DNA of 64,000 nucleotides from an uncultured Lachnospiraceae bacterium (GCA_947626945.1 CANQUC010000003.1:1-64000); one strand, 5' to 3'; positions 43,315 to 53,640 are shown, counted from the stretch's first letter. Numbers and translations: made by a program. The notes: generated by a model from the sequence alone, not told the origin.

Positions 43315-44127
43315 TCACAGCAAAAACACAGCCAGGTAATAGATCATGGGGGCGGTAAAGATTACGCTGTCAAACCGGTCCAGAATGCCCCCGTGCCCCG
43401 GGATCACAGTTCCATAATCCTTCAGGCCGCAGTCCCGTTTGACAGCGGACGCCGCCAGATCCCCGATCTGGGCAACCACCGCGCCCACGCCGCAGATAAC
43501 GGCGTAAACCAGCTTTGGATGAAGCTTTCCCGTGGCCGCAGTTATAATGGCGGCATAGGCCGTTCCAAGAAGCATCGCGCCTGCCAGACCGCCCACCGCT
43601 CCTTCAATGGATTTTTTGGGGCTGAGCCTGGGAGTCATCTTATGATTGCCTACCGTTTTGGCTGTGATCATTCCCACGCAGTAAGCGCAGGTATCATATC
43701 CCCAGCTGGATAAAAAAGTCAGCCATACAAGGGCGCTGCCGGACGGCAGTCTTCTTGTGCGGTAGATAAAGGACAGCATCACCGCCACATAAAAAAAGCC
43801 AAAAAAGGCCATCACAATCTGACCTGCCTGATATTTCGGAAACGTAAAGACATAACAGCCAAGGAGCAGGATCAGAAACAGCATCCCAAACATCCACAGC
43901 CATTCTCCCTCCAGCCTCTGGCGCAGGAACAGATAATAGCCCACAGCGGCGGCATAGCCCAGATAGCCCGGGAGCCCAAAGGTGATCTTTTCCGTCTGAT
44001 AAAGCTCTCCCATACCGATCACCGACAGGCCAAGGAGCGTTACCAGCAGGATATCACCGCCGGCGTAAATTGTCAAAAACGCCCCGATCACAAGAAAGAT
44101 GCCGCTGATCAGCCTTGTCTTAAACAT
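43315..44127 (-). CDS. cdsA: Phosphatidate cytidylyltransferase
   Basis: Integral membrane enzyme that forms CDP-diacylglycerol. The 270 residues hold about eight hydrophobic helices, and the signature SPKKSIEGAVGG...KDYGTVIPGHGGILDRFDS region is conserved. Its start overlaps the uppS stop by 8 bases. Confidence 0.95.
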   Translation of the reverse strand: MFKTRLISGIFLVIGAFLTIYAGGDILLVTLLGLSVIGMGELYQTEKITFGLPGYLGYAAAVGYYLFLRQRLEGEWLWMFGMLFLILLLGCYVFTFPKYQAGQIVMAFFGFFYVAVMLSFIYRTRRLPSGSALVWLTFLSSWGYDTCAYCVGMITAKTVGNHKMTPRLSPKKSIEGAVGGLAGAMLLGTAYAAIITAATGKLHPKLVYAVICGVGAVVAQIGDLAASAVKRDCGLKDYGTVIPGHGGILDRFDSVIFTAPMIYYLAVFLL

Positions 44128-44824
44128 CCTGTTCCTCCTTCACGCCTCCAAACCGGCGTTCTCTTTTGTTGTAATAGGCTACCGCCTCCCGCAGGTTCTC
44201 CGGCGTAAAGGCAGGCCACGGTATGTCCGTAAAATAAAACTCTGTATAGGCCATCTGCCAGAGCAGATAATTGGACAGCCGCATCTCTCCGCTTGTACGG
44301 ATCAGCAGATCCGGGTCCGGAAGCTCTCTGGTGTCCAGATAAGAGGAGAACAGTTCTTCCGTGATCTCCTCGGGTTTTCTTTTGTCTTCCGCCATCCTTC
44401 GCATGGCGCGCACCATTTCATCCCGGCTGCCGTAATTGATGGCAATGGTAAAATTCATGCCGTCATAGTCTCTGGATGTTTCCTCCAGCTGCCGGATCCG
44501 CCGCTGAATAGAAGCGTCCAGGCGGGTCAGGTCTCCGATGACCCGGCAGCGCATATTGTTTTTCTTCGCGGTGCGAAGACAGGTTTTCATGTACTGATGA
44601 AGCAGATTCATCAGCGCGTCCACCTCTTCCTTTGGCCGGTTCCAGTTTTCTGTGGAAAAGGCGTACATCGTCACATATCGGATGCCCATATCATATGCCG
44701 CGGACAGGATATTCTCCACATTTCTCGCCCCCTGCATATGACCATAATTTCTGGGCATTCCCTTGCTTTTTGCCCACCTGCCGTTTCCGTCCAGTATGAT
44801 GGCAACATGATTTGGAATCTTCAT
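44120..44824 (-). CDS. uppS: Undecaprenyl diphosphate synthase (cis-prenyltransferase)
   Basis: Makes the C55 lipid carrier for cell-wall synthesis. Conserved: the catalytic Asp in IILDGNGRWAKSKGMPR, the YVTMYAFSTENWNRP segment and RTSGEMRLSNYLLWQ. The ATG at 44824 is chosen because GGAG is 6 bases upstream, giving 234 residues. An intrinsic terminator-like hairpin separates it from frr. Confidence 0.96.
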   Translation of the reverse strand: MKIPNHVAIILDGNGRWAKSKGMPRNYGHMQGARNVENILSAAYDMGIRYVTMYAFSTENWNRPKEEVDALMNLLHQYMKTCLRTAKKNNMRCRVIGDLTRLDASIQRRIRQLEETSRDYDGMNFTIAINYGSRDEMVRAMRRMAEDKRKPEEITEELFSSYLDTRELPDPDLLIRTSGEMRLSNYLLWQMAYTEFYFTDIPWPAFTPENLREAVAYYNKRERRFGGVKEEQDV

Positions 44825-44873
44825 CTTCATCTCCGTCCCGGAGCGTTTGCGCCCCGCGTTTGCAATCAATACG

Positions 44874-44923
44874 AAAAACAGCTGTTTTACTATCAGATCA
44901 CGGGATTTTGATAATAAAACAGC
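44874..44923 (-). terminator. Terminator after frr
   Basis: On the minus strand a 15-bp stem (GCTGTTTTATTATCA / TGATAGTAAAACAGC, one G-U) is followed by TGTTTTT, 10 bases after the frr stop. It implies that expression of uppS and the genes beyond depends on read-through or another promoter; the 49 bases to uppS show no clear promoter. Confidence 0.75.
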
Positions 44924-44933
44924 CTTTTTCTAC

Positions 44934-45488
44934 TTAAACAGTTAATACTTCCCTGGACTTTACATCAATGGCCTTATCAATCTCCTTCACATACTGATCG
45001 GTCATCTTCTGTACTTTTTCTTCCAGCTCTTTGATCTCATCTTCAGATATATCGGAATTCTTTCCCAGCTTTTTCAGGCCGTCATTGGCATCCCGGCGGA
45101 TGTTCCTTATGGCGACTTTTGCATTTTCGCCCTTTTTCTTGATCTCTTTTACAAGATCTTTTCTGCGCTCCTCCGTCAGTTCCGGAAAGATCAGGCGGAT
45201 CAGCTTTCCGTCGTTTGTGGGGGTAATGCCCACGTCAGACGCCAGAATGGCTTTTTCGATCACCTTGATCATTCCCGGCTCCCAGGGCTGGATCTGCAGC
45301 ATTCTGGGCTCCGGTACCGTAACGTTGGCCACCTGCTGGATCGGCGAGGGCGTTCCGTAATAATCTACCCGGATCCGGTCCAGTACATGGGGATTGGCCC
45401 GTCCCGCCCGGATCGTAGTCAGCTCCGATTCCAGATTTGCCATTGTCTTTTTCATTTTTCCGTCATATTGCTGTAATCTCTCATCCAT
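44934..45488 (-). CDS. frr: Ribosome recycling factor
   Basis: Releases ribosomes from mRNA after termination together with EF-G. A protein of 184 residues, all-family length, with MKKTMANLESELTTIRAGRA and RKDLVKEIKKKGENAKVAIR conserved. It is 40 bases after pyrH, the usual pair. Confidence 0.98.
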   Translation of the reverse strand: MDERLQQYDGKMKKTMANLESELTTIRAGRANPHVLDRIRVDYYGTPSPIQQVANVTVPEPRMLQIQPWEPGMIKVIEKAILASDVGITPTNDGKLIRLIFPELTEERRKDLVKEIKKKGENAKVAIRNIRRDANDGLKKLGKNSDISEDEIKELEEKVQKMTDQYVKEIDKAIDVKSREVLTV

Positions 45489-45528
45489 CAGTAACCCCTC
45501 CCGTTTTCAATTCTATACAGCCGGTTTT

Positions 45529-46224
45529 CTACACCGTCACTTTTGTCCCCCGAAAAGTTCCTTTTACCGTTTCCACAATGCTGTTTTCTTCATTCAGGCC
45601 AAACACCATCATAGGCATCCTGTTTTCCATGCAGAGGATGGTAGCCGCCAGGTCGATCACCTGAAGCTTTTTGTCCAGCACCTCTTCAATGGAAATCTCC
45701 TCATATTTTCTGGCGCCGGGATTTTCTTTGGGATCGCTGTCGTAGACGCCGTCCACCGCTTTCGCAAGAAGAATCACATCCGCCTCGATCTCCACCGCCC
45801 GCAGCACTGTGGCTGTGTCCGTGGAAAAATAAGGATGTCCGGTTCCGCCCGCGAAAAAGGTTACGATCCCTTTGTTCAGATATTTCAGGGCCCGGTCCTT
45901 GGAAAACAGTTTGGTAAAGGATCCGCATTCAAAAGGCGTCAGGATCTGGGTCTGCATTCCCACCGCCCGGAAGATCTCCGAAACATAAATACAGTTCATT
46001 ACCGTGGCCAGCATTCCGATCTGGTCTGCCTTGGTCCGGTCAATGTTTTCGCTGGTGCGTCCCCGCCAGAAATTGCCGCCGCCAATGACCACGCTGACCT
46101 GAATGCCGTCGTCTGTCAGCTGTTTTACCTGCTTTGCCACCTTCGTCACCGTAGGCTCGTCAAATCCTGTCTTTTTATCTCCCGCAAGGGCTTCGCCGCT
46201 AAGCTTCAGCAATACTCTCTTCAT
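45529..46224 (-). CDS. pyrH: UMP kinase
   Basis: Phosphorylates UMP to UDP. The 231 residues include LLKLSGEALAG, VIGGGNFWRGR, FAGGTGHPYFSTDTA and AVDGVYDSDP, all typical. It begins the pyrH-frr pair, 36 bases downstream of the polysaccharide deacetylase gene. Confidence 0.98.
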   Translation of the reverse strand: MKRVLLKLSGEALAGDKKTGFDEPTVTKVAKQVKQLTDDGIQVSVVIGGGNFWRGRTSENIDRTKADQIGMLATVMNCIYVSEIFRAVGMQTQILTPFECGSFTKLFSKDRALKYLNKGIVTFFAGGTGHPYFSTDTATVLRAVEIEADVILLAKAVDGVYDSDPKENPGARKYEEISIEEVLDKKLQVIDLAATILCMENRMPMMVFGLNEENSIVETVKGTFRGTKVTV

Positions 46225-46260
46225 CTGGGTTCTCCTTTATTTGGCGCCGGCCAGGGTCTG

Positions 46261-47202
46261 TCAGTCTGCCAGGGTGTGGTGCACCGGGGGAGTCTTGGCC
46301 GTGATCACGTCAAATGTCAGCCCCCTGTCGATGCAGCTTTGGATAATGGAGGGCAGCGCCTCCACCGTGGTGTTGTGGTCTCCCGCGTCGTGCATCAGCA
46401 CAACGCTCTGATCGGTTTTGCCAAGATTTTTCTGGGCTTCTGAAATCAGCGTCTCAACCGGTCTGTCTGCACCCTCTCCGTCTGTGGTGTCCACGTTCCA
46501 GTCAAAATAGGCGATTCCCCTGCTGTCCAACACGTCCACAAAGGACTGCATAGGCAGCTGCCGCACGGAAAGCCGGTTGGAACTGCCTCCCGGGAACCGG
46601 TATACCATAGGTGTTTTTCCGGTAACCCGCTTCACCAGGGACTGGATCCTGTCCAGATCCGCGGTGAATTTTTCCGTGGACGCATAGACCTCTTCATATT
46701 CATGGCTGTAGGAGTGCATGGCAATCTCATGGCCTGCCTCCGCGATCTTCTTATACCGTTCGATGTTTTTGGCGTCCTCTCTGCCGTTTACAAAAAAGGT
46801 CGCCTTTACTTTATACCGGTCCAGAATCTCCAGGATCCGCTCCGTATTGTCGCTTGGTCCGTCGTCAAAGGTCAGATAAACGTATTTGGTTCCGGGAACG
46901 GGAGTTGGCGCCGCTGTCGGATCCGCCTGATCCGGCTGCTCTGTCCGGGAGCTTTGATCCTCTCCGTCTTTCTCCGACGATTCCCCATCCTCTGACACCT
47001 GCTTATCATTCTTGCTGTTTCCCGCAGACGCTGCGTTGACAGCCTCTTTCTGCACTTTTTCCACCTTTGCTTCCCTGATCTCGTCGATCTGTTTTTGCAT
47101 GGATCCCATCCGAAACAGGAAGAATATGTTCAGGATCAGCAAAAGGACCGCAATGGCCAATGACGCAAGAACCATTAACTGCAGTTTTCTTTTTGCTTTC
47201 AT
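46261..47202 (-). CDS. Membrane-anchored polysaccharide deacetylase (NodB domain)
   Basis: A protein of 313 residues that probably removes acetyl groups from peptidoglycan or another surface glycan. It has an N-terminal membrane helix, a coiled and low-complexity acidic/Thr-Pro linker, then the carbohydrate esterase 4 domain: TFDDGPSDNT with the catalytic Asp pair, the zinc histidines in HSYSHEYEE, and RFPGGSSNR. The chosen ATG at 47202 lies 9 bases after GGAGG; upstream in-frame codons precede the promoter-proximal region and lack an SD. Confidence 0.92.
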   Translation of the reverse strand: MKAKRKLQLMVLASLAIAVLLLILNIFFLFRMGSMQKQIDEIREAKVEKVQKEAVNAASAGNSKNDKQVSEDGESSEKDGEDQSSRTEQPDQADPTAAPTPVPGTKYVYLTFDDGPSDNTERILEILDRYKVKATFFVNGREDAKNIERYKKIAEAGHEIAMHSYSHEYEEVYASTEKFTADLDRIQSLVKRVTGKTPMVYRFPGGSSNRLSVRQLPMQSFVDVLDSRGIAYFDWNVDTTDGEGADRPVETLISEAQKNLGKTDQSVVLMHDAGDHNTTVEALPSIIQSCIDRGLTFDVITAKTPPVHHTLAD

Positions 47203-47283
47203 CTTTTTGTGCCTCCGTTTACAGTGTCCCACAAAAAACCGCATTTTATCTCTCACAAAAACTGTTAAAACGGCTATGCAAAA

Positions 47284-47312
47284 ATTGTACCAAATCGGCG
47301 AAAAAATAGCAA
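47284..47312 (-). promoter_or_regulatory. Promoter of the deacetylase (and possibly pyrH-frr)
   Basis: TTGCTA (47312-47307), 17-base spacer, TACAAT (47289-47284) on the minus strand, about 80 bases before the deacetylase start. Confidence 0.65.
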
Positions 47313-47395
47313 GGCTGTTTCCCAAGTTTTAATTTCAATTCTTTTAAAAATTTTTGAAATTTTTACATATTTTTGTAACAAATCGTCTTCGTCTT

Positions 47396-48172
47396 TCAAA
47401 GAGCCCGCAGGGCGTCTTTCATGGTTTTTACATAACTGCTTACCGGCCCCACGCTGTCTTTTTTGTTGCGGGCCACCAGCTTGACAATGGCGCTGCCCAC
47501 AATGGCTCCGTCTGATAAGGACGCCATCTTTGCCGCCTGCTCCGGGGTGGAAATCCCAAATCCCACCGCGCAGGGCACTTTGGACGATTCCCGTACAAGA
47601 GCCACCATGGAGGCGATATCGGTTTTGATCTCGCTTCGCACGCCGGTAACTCCCAGAGAAGACACGCAGTATACAAATCCCTGTGCCTCACTGGCGATCT
47701 TGCGGATCCGCTCTTTTGAGGTGGGAGCAATCAGGGAGATCAGATCCACACCGTATTCCAGACAATCCGGTGCCAGTTCCTGTTTTTCCTCAAAGGGCAG
47801 ATCCGGCACAATGAGGCCGTCAATGCCTGTTTCCCGGCACCGCTTCAAAAACCGCTGTTTTCCGTAGATATAGATCGGGTTCATATAGGTCAGGAACACC
47901 AACGGTACTTTGACGGTTTTCCGCACCTCCCGGACCATGTCAAAGAGCCGGTCCGTAGTGCATCCTGCCGCCAGGGCCCGTTCATTTGCCTCCTGGATCA
48001 CCGGGCCCTCCGCGATTGGGTCGGAAAAGGGCAGTCCGATCTCGATCAGATCCGCGCCTGCCTGTTCCATGGCAATGATCAGCTCCTCTGTGGTGTCCAG
48101 ATCCGGATCCCCTCCGGTGACAAAAGGAATAAACGCTTTTCCATCCGCAAATGCTTCCGCGATCCTACTCAT
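47396..48172 (-). CDS. trpA: Tryptophan synthase alpha chain
   Basis: Cleaves indole-3-glycerol phosphate and passes indole to TrpB. The TIM barrel of 258 residues has the catalytic Glu in [20 protein letters not shown] and the Asp in [11 protein letters not shown]. The start at 48172 (MSRIAEAF) overlaps the trpB stop by 8 bases. It is the last trp gene; no strong terminator was found after it. Confidence 0.97.
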   Translation of the reverse strand: MSRIAEAFADGKAFIPFVTGGDPDLDTTEELIIAMEQAGADLIEIGLPFSDPIAEGPVIQEANERALAAGCTTDRLFDMVREVRKTVKVPLVFLTYMNPIYIYGKQRFLKRCRETGIDGLIVPDLPFEEKQELAPDCLEYGVDLISLIAPTSKERIRKIASEAQGFVYCVSSLGVTGVRSEIKTDIASMVALVRESSKVPCAVGFGISTPEQAAKMASLSDGAIVGSAIVKLVARNKKDSVGPVSSYVKTMKDALRAL

Positions 48173-49361
48173 AAATTTCAACCCCCCTGTATCTTGCAAT
48201 GGCAGCCACGTCCTTATCGCCTCTGCCGGAAATGTTGACGACAATGATCTTGTCCTTGTCCATAGAGCCCGCGATCTTTCTGGCATAAGCCACCGCATGA
48301 GCGCTTTCCACAGCCGGTATGATCCCTTCTGTGCGGGACAGATATTCAAAAGCGGAGACTGCCTCCTCATCGGTAATGGGCACATAGGTTGCCCGGCCCG
48401 TATCGTGAAGCATGGCGTGCTCCGGCCCGATGCCCGGATAGTCCAGACCCGCCGAGATAGAATACACCGGCGCGATCTGTCCGTATTCGTCCTGGCAGAA
48501 CAACGATTTCATTCCGTGAAAGATCCCTTCGCTGCCATTGGCAATGGTGGCGGCGTTTTTGGGATTGTCCACGCCCAGGCCGGCCGCCTCGCAGCCGATC
48601 AGGGCAACGGACTCATAAGGGATGAATTCATAAAAAGCGCCCATGGCGTTGCTGCCGCCGCCTACGCAGGCAATCACCGCGTCCGGCAGTCTTCCTTCCC
48701 GCTCCATAAGCTGCTCCCTGATCTCCCTGCCGATGATCTTCTGAAAATCCCGCACGATCATGGGGAAAGGATGGGGCCCCATAACGGAACCCAGCACATA
48801 GAGCGTATCGTCCACCCGTCTGGTCCATTCCCGCATGGTTTCATTTACCGCATCTTTCAGGGTCATGGTGCCGCTTGTCACCGCGTGCACCTTGGCGCCT
48901 AAAAGCTCCATCCGGAACACGTTCAGGGCCTGACGGTCCGTATCTTCCTTGCCCATGAAGATCTCGCATTCCATGCCCATCAACGCCGCCGCGGTGGCGG
49001 TAGCCACTCCGTGCTGACCTGCTCCCGTCTCGGCGATCACACGGGTCTTTCCCATTTTATTGGCCAGAAGCACCTGTCCCAGCACATTATTGATCTTATG
49101 AGATCCGGTATGGTTTAAATCTTCCCGCTTCAGGTAGATCTTTGCCCCGCCCAGATCCTTTGTCATTTTTTCCGCGTAATACAGCAGGGAAGGCCTGCCC
49201 GCGTAATTTTTGTACAGCTCCTCCAGTTCCTCCACAAACTCCGGGTCATGTTTATAATGCTCATAGGCGGCTTCCACCTCCTGCACGGCGTTCATCAGTG
49301 TTTCCGGAATATACTGTCCTCCGTAATTTCCGTATCTGCCTTTTTGGGCCATGTCTTTCAT
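48165..49361 (-). CDS. trpB: Tryptophan synthase beta chain
   Basis: PLP enzyme that condenses indole with serine. The PLP lysine is in [18 protein letters not shown] and the phosphate loop in VGGGSNAMG; 398 residues. Either the ATG at 49361 or that at 49352 could start translation; AAGG spacing slightly favours the first. It is only 35 bases after trpC, leaving no room for trpF. Confidence 0.97.
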   Translation of the reverse strand: MKDMAQKGRYGNYGGQYIPETLMNAVQEVEAAYEHYKHDPEFVEELEELYKNYAGRPSLLYYAEKMTKDLGGAKIYLKREDLNHTGSHKINNVLGQVLLANKMGKTRVIAETGAGQHGVATATAAALMGMECEIFMGKEDTDRQALNVFRMELLGAKVHAVTSGTMTLKDAVNETMREWTRRVDDTLYVLGSVMGPHPFPMIVRDFQKIIGREIREQLMEREGRLPDAVIACVGGGSNAMGAFYEFIPYESVALIGCEAAGLGVDNPKNAATIANGSEGIFHGMKSLFCQDEYGQIAPVYSISAGLDYPGIGPEHAMLHDTGRATYVPITDEEAVSAFEYLSRTEGIIPAVESAHAVAYARKIAGSMDKDKIIVVNISGRGDKDVAAIARYRGVEIYE

Positions 49362-49396
49362 TCCTTTCCTTTTTGGGCCTTGCCCCTGATCTTGTT

Positions 49397-50170
49397 TTAT
49401 CCCCGGAGCGCTTCCAGCATCTTTTTCTTGTCCGGGCTTTTCATCAGCGTTTCTCCAATGAGCACGCCGTCCACCTTTGCCGCTCTCAGCGCCTGGATAT
49501 CCTCCGGGGTGCGGATTCCGCTTTCCGCCACAAACAGGCATTCCTCCGGCACAAGCTGACGCAGGCGCTCACTGTTGCGCACATCCACCTGAAAAGTTTT
49601 CAGATTCCGGTTGTTGACGCCGATCATCCCGGCGCCTGCCCGGACCGCCTTTTGAATCTCTTTTTCATCATGGGTTTCCGTCAGGGCCGACAGCCCCAGC
49701 TCTCCGCAGATCTGCAGATAGTCCGCAAGCTGCCCCTCATCCAGAAGCGCGCAGATCAAAAGGACACAGTCCGCCCCAAGAGTCTTTGCCTGATAGATCT
49801 GATATTCGTCCACCGTAAAATCTTTCCGCAGCACCGGGATCTGCACCGCCTCTTTGATCTCCCGCAGATACCGGTCGCTGCCCAGGAAATATTTTGGCTC
49901 CGTCAGGCAGGAGATACAGGCCGCGCCTGCGGCTTCATATTCTCTGGCAATCTCCACATAGGGAAACACCGGGGCGATCAGCCCTTTGGAGGGCGAAGCC
50001 TTTTTTACCTCACAGATAAAGGAAATGTCCCCCTCTGCCACTGCTTTTTCAAAAGAACGGCTGCCCTTTTCCATGGAACACGCCCGCCTTTTGATTTCCG
50101 CCAGAGGAACGCGGGCTTTTTCCGCGGCCACCCGCTCTTTTGTATCCGCCGCGATCTGATCAAGTATCAT
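49397..50170 (-). CDS. trpC: Indole-3-glycerol phosphate synthase
   Basis: Ring-closing decarboxylase of tryptophan synthesis, 257 residues. Catalytic residues are in [24 protein letters not shown] and [17 protein letters not shown] is also conserved. It is a single-domain TrpC, not a TrpC-TrpF fusion. Confidence 0.97.
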   Translation of the reverse strand: MILDQIAADTKERVAAEKARVPLAEIKRRACSMEKGSRSFEKAVAEGDISFICEVKKASPSKGLIAPVFPYVEIAREYEAAGAACISCLTEPKYFLGSDRYLREIKEAVQIPVLRKDFTVDEYQIYQAKTLGADCVLLICALLDEGQLADYLQICGELGLSALTETHDEKEIQKAVRAGAGMIGVNNRNLKTFQVDVRNSERLRQLVPEECLFVAESGIRTPEDIQALRAAKVDGVLIGETLMKSPDKKKMLEALRG

Positions 50171-50184
50171 GGTCTTTTCCCCTC

Positions 50185-51198
50185 TTACTCCGCCTCATTG
50201 GTAAGTCTGACATACTGCTCCAGCTTTTCCAGAGCCCGGCCGCTGTCAATCAGCTGTCTGGCTGTCCTGGCTGCTTCCTCCAGGGTCACGCCGTCCCGGA
50301 TCATATAAATACAGGCCGCCGCGTTCATAACCACCGCGTCTGCCTTGGGGCCCTTTTCACCTGAGAGAATGGCTCTGGTGATCCTTGCGTTTTCCGCGGG
50401 ATCTCCCCCTGTCAGCGCGTCCTTTTTGACCCGCTCAAATCCAAACTGCTCCGGACAGATCTCAAAGGAGCGAAGCTTTCCGTCGCGGATCTCACAGCAG
50501 GTTGTGGGGGCGCAGATAGAAATCTCATCCAGCCGGTCCTGTCCGTACACTACCATGCCGCGCTTTACTCCCAGCTTCAGCAGTACCCGTGCAAGAGGCT
50601 CCACCAGATCTTCCTCATATACGCCCATCAGTTCATAATTGGCTCCCGCCGGATTGGCCAGGGGCCCCAGAATGTTGAAAATGGTGCGGATCCCCACATC
50701 GCGCCGTACCGGCGCCACATATTTCATGGCGCTGTGATAGGTCTGGGCAAACATAAAACAAAAGCCGATCTCTTTCAAAATAGCGGCGCTCCGCTCCGGG
50801 CTGATGGTGATCTTGGCCCCCAGAGCCTCCAGCACATCCGCGGCGCCGCATTTGCTGGATACGCTTCTGTTGCCGTGCTTTGCCACCGGGATTCCCGCGG
50901 CCGCTGCCACAAAGCCTGTGGTGGTGGAGATGTTGAAAGAGTTTGCCTCGTCGCCGCCGGTTCCCACGATCTCCAGCACATCCATCTCATGCAGCAGCCG
51001 TGTGGCGTGCTTTCTCATGCCCACCGCGCTTGCGGTGATTTCGTCAATGGTCTCCCCTTTCATCCGCAAAGCCGTCAGATAAGCGCCCATCTGAATCTCC
51101 GACGCCCGTCCGCTCATGATCTCATCCATAACCTCTTCCGCGGTTTCATAACTCAGATCTTCTCCGTTCACCAGTTGATAAATTGCCTCTTTGATCAT
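50185..51198 (-). CDS. trpD: Anthranilate phosphoribosyltransferase
   Basis: Transfers phosphoribose to anthranilate. The 337 residues show the PRPP motif VGTGGDEANSFNIST, KHGNRSVSSKCGAADVLEALG and PVRRDVGIRTIFNILGPL(A)NP. It lies 64 bases after trpG. Confidence 0.97.
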   Translation of the reverse strand: MIKEAIYQLVNGEDLSYETAEEVMDEIMSGRASEIQMGAYLTALRMKGETIDEITASAVGMRKHATRLLHEMDVLEIVGTGGDEANSFNISTTTGFVAAAAGIPVAKHGNRSVSSKCGAADVLEALGAKITISPERSAAILKEIGFCFMFAQTYHSAMKYVAPVRRDVGIRTIFNILGPLANPAGANYELMGVYEEDLVEPLARVLLKLGVKRGMVVYGQDRLDEISICAPTTCCEIRDGKLRSFEICPEQFGFERVKKDALTGGDPAENARITRAILSGEKGPKADAVVMNAAACIYMIRDGVTLEEAARTARQLIDSGRALEKLEQYVRLTNEAE

Positions 51199-51262
51199 TT
51201 TCTTTTCCTCTTTTCTTATAATAAATTTTTTGTGTTTTCATCTCAAAAGCCTCAGCCTGCCC

Positions 51263-51844
51263 TCAGCTGAGAAAATTTTCCATGATCTGTCTTCCGTCCG
51301 GGGTCAGCACCGACTCCGGATGAAACTGCAGACCGTAAATGGGCTTGGACTTATGGGCCACCGCCATGACCTGGCCGTCCTCTGTCTCCGCGGTCACAAG
51401 AAGCTCCTCCGGCAGAGAAGCCCTGTCTGCCGCAAGAGAATGATAGCGGGCCACGGGAATCTTTTCCGGAAGTCCCGAAAACAGCCTGTGGGAAAGATCC
51501 AGTCTGGCGATGCTCTGTTTGCCGTGCATCAGGGTTTTCGCGTAGGTGATCTTTCCCCCAAGGGCCTCGCAGATGCTTTGATGCCCCAGGCACACGCCCA
51601 AAATGGGCACGGTTCCTCCAAGCTTCCGAATGGTTTCCTCACAGACGCCGGCCTGGGAAGGTCTTCCCGGCCCCGGAGACAGGATGATGGCCGAGGGACT
51701 AAGGGATCGGATCTCCTCCACTGTCATCTGGTCATTGCGGATCACCTGCACCGGCTCTCCGTTTCTTTTTTCCTGGCAGATGGCGCCTATCAGCTGTACC
51801 AGGTTGTAGGAAAAACTGTCGTAATTATCGATCAGAAGTATCAT
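51263..51844 (-). CDS. trpG: Anthranilate synthase glutamine amidotransferase component
   Basis: Class I amidotransferase that feeds ammonia to TrpE. The 193 residues include LIDNYDSFSYNLVQ, the nucleophile in GVCLGHQS and the His-Glu pair in QFHPESV. In some Firmicutes this protein also serves folate synthesis as PabA. Its start overlaps the trpE stop as ATGA. Confidence 0.97.
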   Translation of the reverse strand: MILLIDNYDSFSYNLVQLIGAICQEKRNGEPVQVIRNDQMTVEEIRSLSPSAIILSPGPGRPSQAGVCEETIRKLGGTVPILGVCLGHQSICEALGGKITYAKTLMHGKQSIARLDLSHRLFSGLPEKIPVARYHSLAADRASLPEELLVTAETEDGQVMAVAHKSKPIYGLQFHPESVLTPDGRQIMENFLS

Positions 51845-53307
51845 GTCTCATTCACCTCGCCTGCCCGCATAATGGCCTCCAGTACGGCTCCCGCCTTGTT
51901 GGCGCATTCCTGATATTCGTTTTCCGGGACGCTGTCCGCCACCACCCCGGCGCCGGCCTGCACATAAACCCGGTTTCCTTTTTTTGCCGCCGTGCGGATG
52001 GCGATACAGACATCCAGGTTTCCGGAAAAATCCAGATATCCGATGGCGCCGCCGTATACGCCCCGCGCAACCGGCTCCAGCTCGTCAATGATCTCACAGG
52101 CCCGGAACTTGGGCGCCCCCGAAAGAGTTCCGGCCGGCAGCAGCGCCGCGATGGTATCGCAGCCGTCCGCGTCCTCCCGGATCTGTCCGGACACCACCGA
52201 CGCAATGTGCATCACCTTGGAAAACCGGTGAATCTGCATGTATTCCTCTACCTCCACCGTGCCGAACCGGGCGATTCTGCCAATGTCGTTTCTGGCCAGA
52301 TCCACAAGCATATTGTGCTCCGCGCATTCCTTTTCATCCCGCAGAAGCTCTTTCTCCAGATTAAGGTCCGCCTCTCTCGTTGCTCCCCGGTGTCTGGTGC
52401 CTGCCACAGGAAACGTGGTCAGCCTGCCGTCTTCCAGCTTCACCATGGTTTCCGGAGAGGAACCGGCGATCTGCACGTCTCCGCTCTGGATAAAGTACAT
52501 ATAGGGAGAGGGATTTGTGGTTCGCAGGATCCGATAGGCATTCAGCAGGCTGCTGTGATAGTCCGCCTCAAACCGTCTGGAGATCACGCCCTGGAAGATA
52601 TCCCCTTCCCGGATGTACCGTTTTGTCTTTTCCACCATCTCACAGTATTCTTTCTTTGTCAGGTTGCAGGTAAAGCTGACCTGATCCTGGGCGGAAACCT
52701 TTTCCAGAGGGGTGCTGTCGTTGATCAGATGCACCAGCTTTTCAATCTCCAGCAAGGCCGCGTGATATCCTTTTTCCCCGGCGGAGGCTTTGTAATTGAC
52801 CACAATGCTGATCTTCTGCCGGAGATGGTCGTAGGCGATCACCTTGTCAAACAGCATCAGGTCAAAATCCTCAAATTCGCTGCTTTTCAAATGCAGCTTG
52901 GGCTCGGCATAACCGATCATCTCATAGGAAAAATATCCCACAAACCCGCCTGCGAAAGAGGGCATTCCCTGGATCTTGGGCGCCCGGTACTGGGCAAGCA
53001 GCTGTCTCAAAGCTTCCATGGGCGGTTTCTTTTCCGTGGTTTTGATATCTCCGCTCTCCAGTGTGACAGTGCCGTTTTTGCCGTATACCCGAAGCAGGGG
53101 ATTAAATCCCAGGAAAGAATAACGGCCCCATTTTTCCTGTCCCTCCATGCTCTCCAGCAGATAATAATGCTCATCGATCTGAGCGATCTTGCGAAGCAGC
53201 GTGATAGGGGTAATGATGTCCGCGTAGATCTCTTTGCAGACAGGAATCAGATCAAACTGTGATTCATACTGTTTTGCTTCCCCGTATGCGGGAAACCCAT
53301 TGTTCAT
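51841..53307 (-). CDS. trpE: Anthranilate synthase component I
   Basis: Chorismate-binding enzyme that makes anthranilate. The 488 residues have the C-terminal catalytic motifs PVAGTRHRGATREADL, EHNMLVDLARNDIG, GTLSGAPKFRACEIIDELE and GAVVADSVPENEY-like end. The N-terminal tryptophan feedback-site region is present. It is the first gene of the operon, directly behind a T-box. Confidence 0.97.
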   Translation of the reverse strand: MNNGFPAYGEAKQYESQFDLIPVCKEIYADIITPITLLRKIAQIDEHYYLLESMEGQEKWGRYSFLGFNPLLRVYGKNGTVTLESGDIKTTEKKPPMEALRQLLAQYRAPKIQGMPSFAGGFVGYFSYEMIGYAEPKLHLKSSEFEDFDLMLFDKVIAYDHLRQKISIVVNYKASAGEKGYHAALLEIEKLVHLINDSTPLEKVSAQDQVSFTCNLTKKEYCEMVEKTKRYIREGDIFQGVISRRFEADYHSSLLNAYRILRTTNPSPYMYFIQSGDVQIAGSSPETMVKLEDGRLTTFPVAGTRHRGATREADLNLEKELLRDEKECAEHNMLVDLARNDIGRIARFGTVEVEEYMQIHRFSKVMHIASVVSGQIREDADGCDTIAALLPAGTLSGAPKFRACEIIDELEPVARGVYGGAIGYLDFSGNLDVCIAIRTAAKKGNRVYVQAGAGVVADSVPENEYQECANKAGAVLEAIMRAGEVNET

Positions 53308-53344
53308 GGCACTCAGCTCCTTTTTTGAGCGTGGGGAATTTCCG

Positions 53345-53640
53345 GAAATAAAAAAAGCCTGTGTTCCTTTTAATCAGGAACAAAAGCTTTCACTTCTGCG
53401 GTACCATCCTTGTTGGCGGCATACGCCCACTCGCTCACATACTATCATATGTCCCTCTTTGATAACGGATAAGGCCCCCGTTGGCGTCTACTCCCTGCGG
53501 TTTCAAGCCACCCTCACAAGTCCATTCAGTAAATTCCGAGGAAATTTTCCTGCGATCAACGTCGCCCCTGCTGTATCTCACCGGCCACAGCTCTCTGGAA
53601 AGGCTTTCTTTACCTACTTCTCTTGCTCATCGGTTTCATT
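53345..53640 (-). ncRNA. Tryptophan T-box riboswitch
   Basis: The leader of trpE on the minus strand carries the T-box core ACAAGGATGGTACCGC (around 53412-53397), the AGAGAG-type bulge of stem I (CCAGAGAGCTG near 53600-53585) and a final hairpin (GCTTTTGTTCC / GGAACACAGGC) followed by seven T residues, the terminator. The specifier region reads ACTGAATGGACTTG (near 53530-53515), giving the codon UGG, so uncharged tRNA-Trp should relieve termination. Confidence 0.88.

Noticed and set aside
48173..48385. 71-residue N-terminal extension of TrpA
   Set aside because: It lies within trpB in another frame and has no TrpA similarity.
49397..50170. trpC considered as a TrpC-TrpF fusion
   Set aside because: The protein is 257 residues, only enough for the TrpC barrel, and ends in its normal C-terminus.
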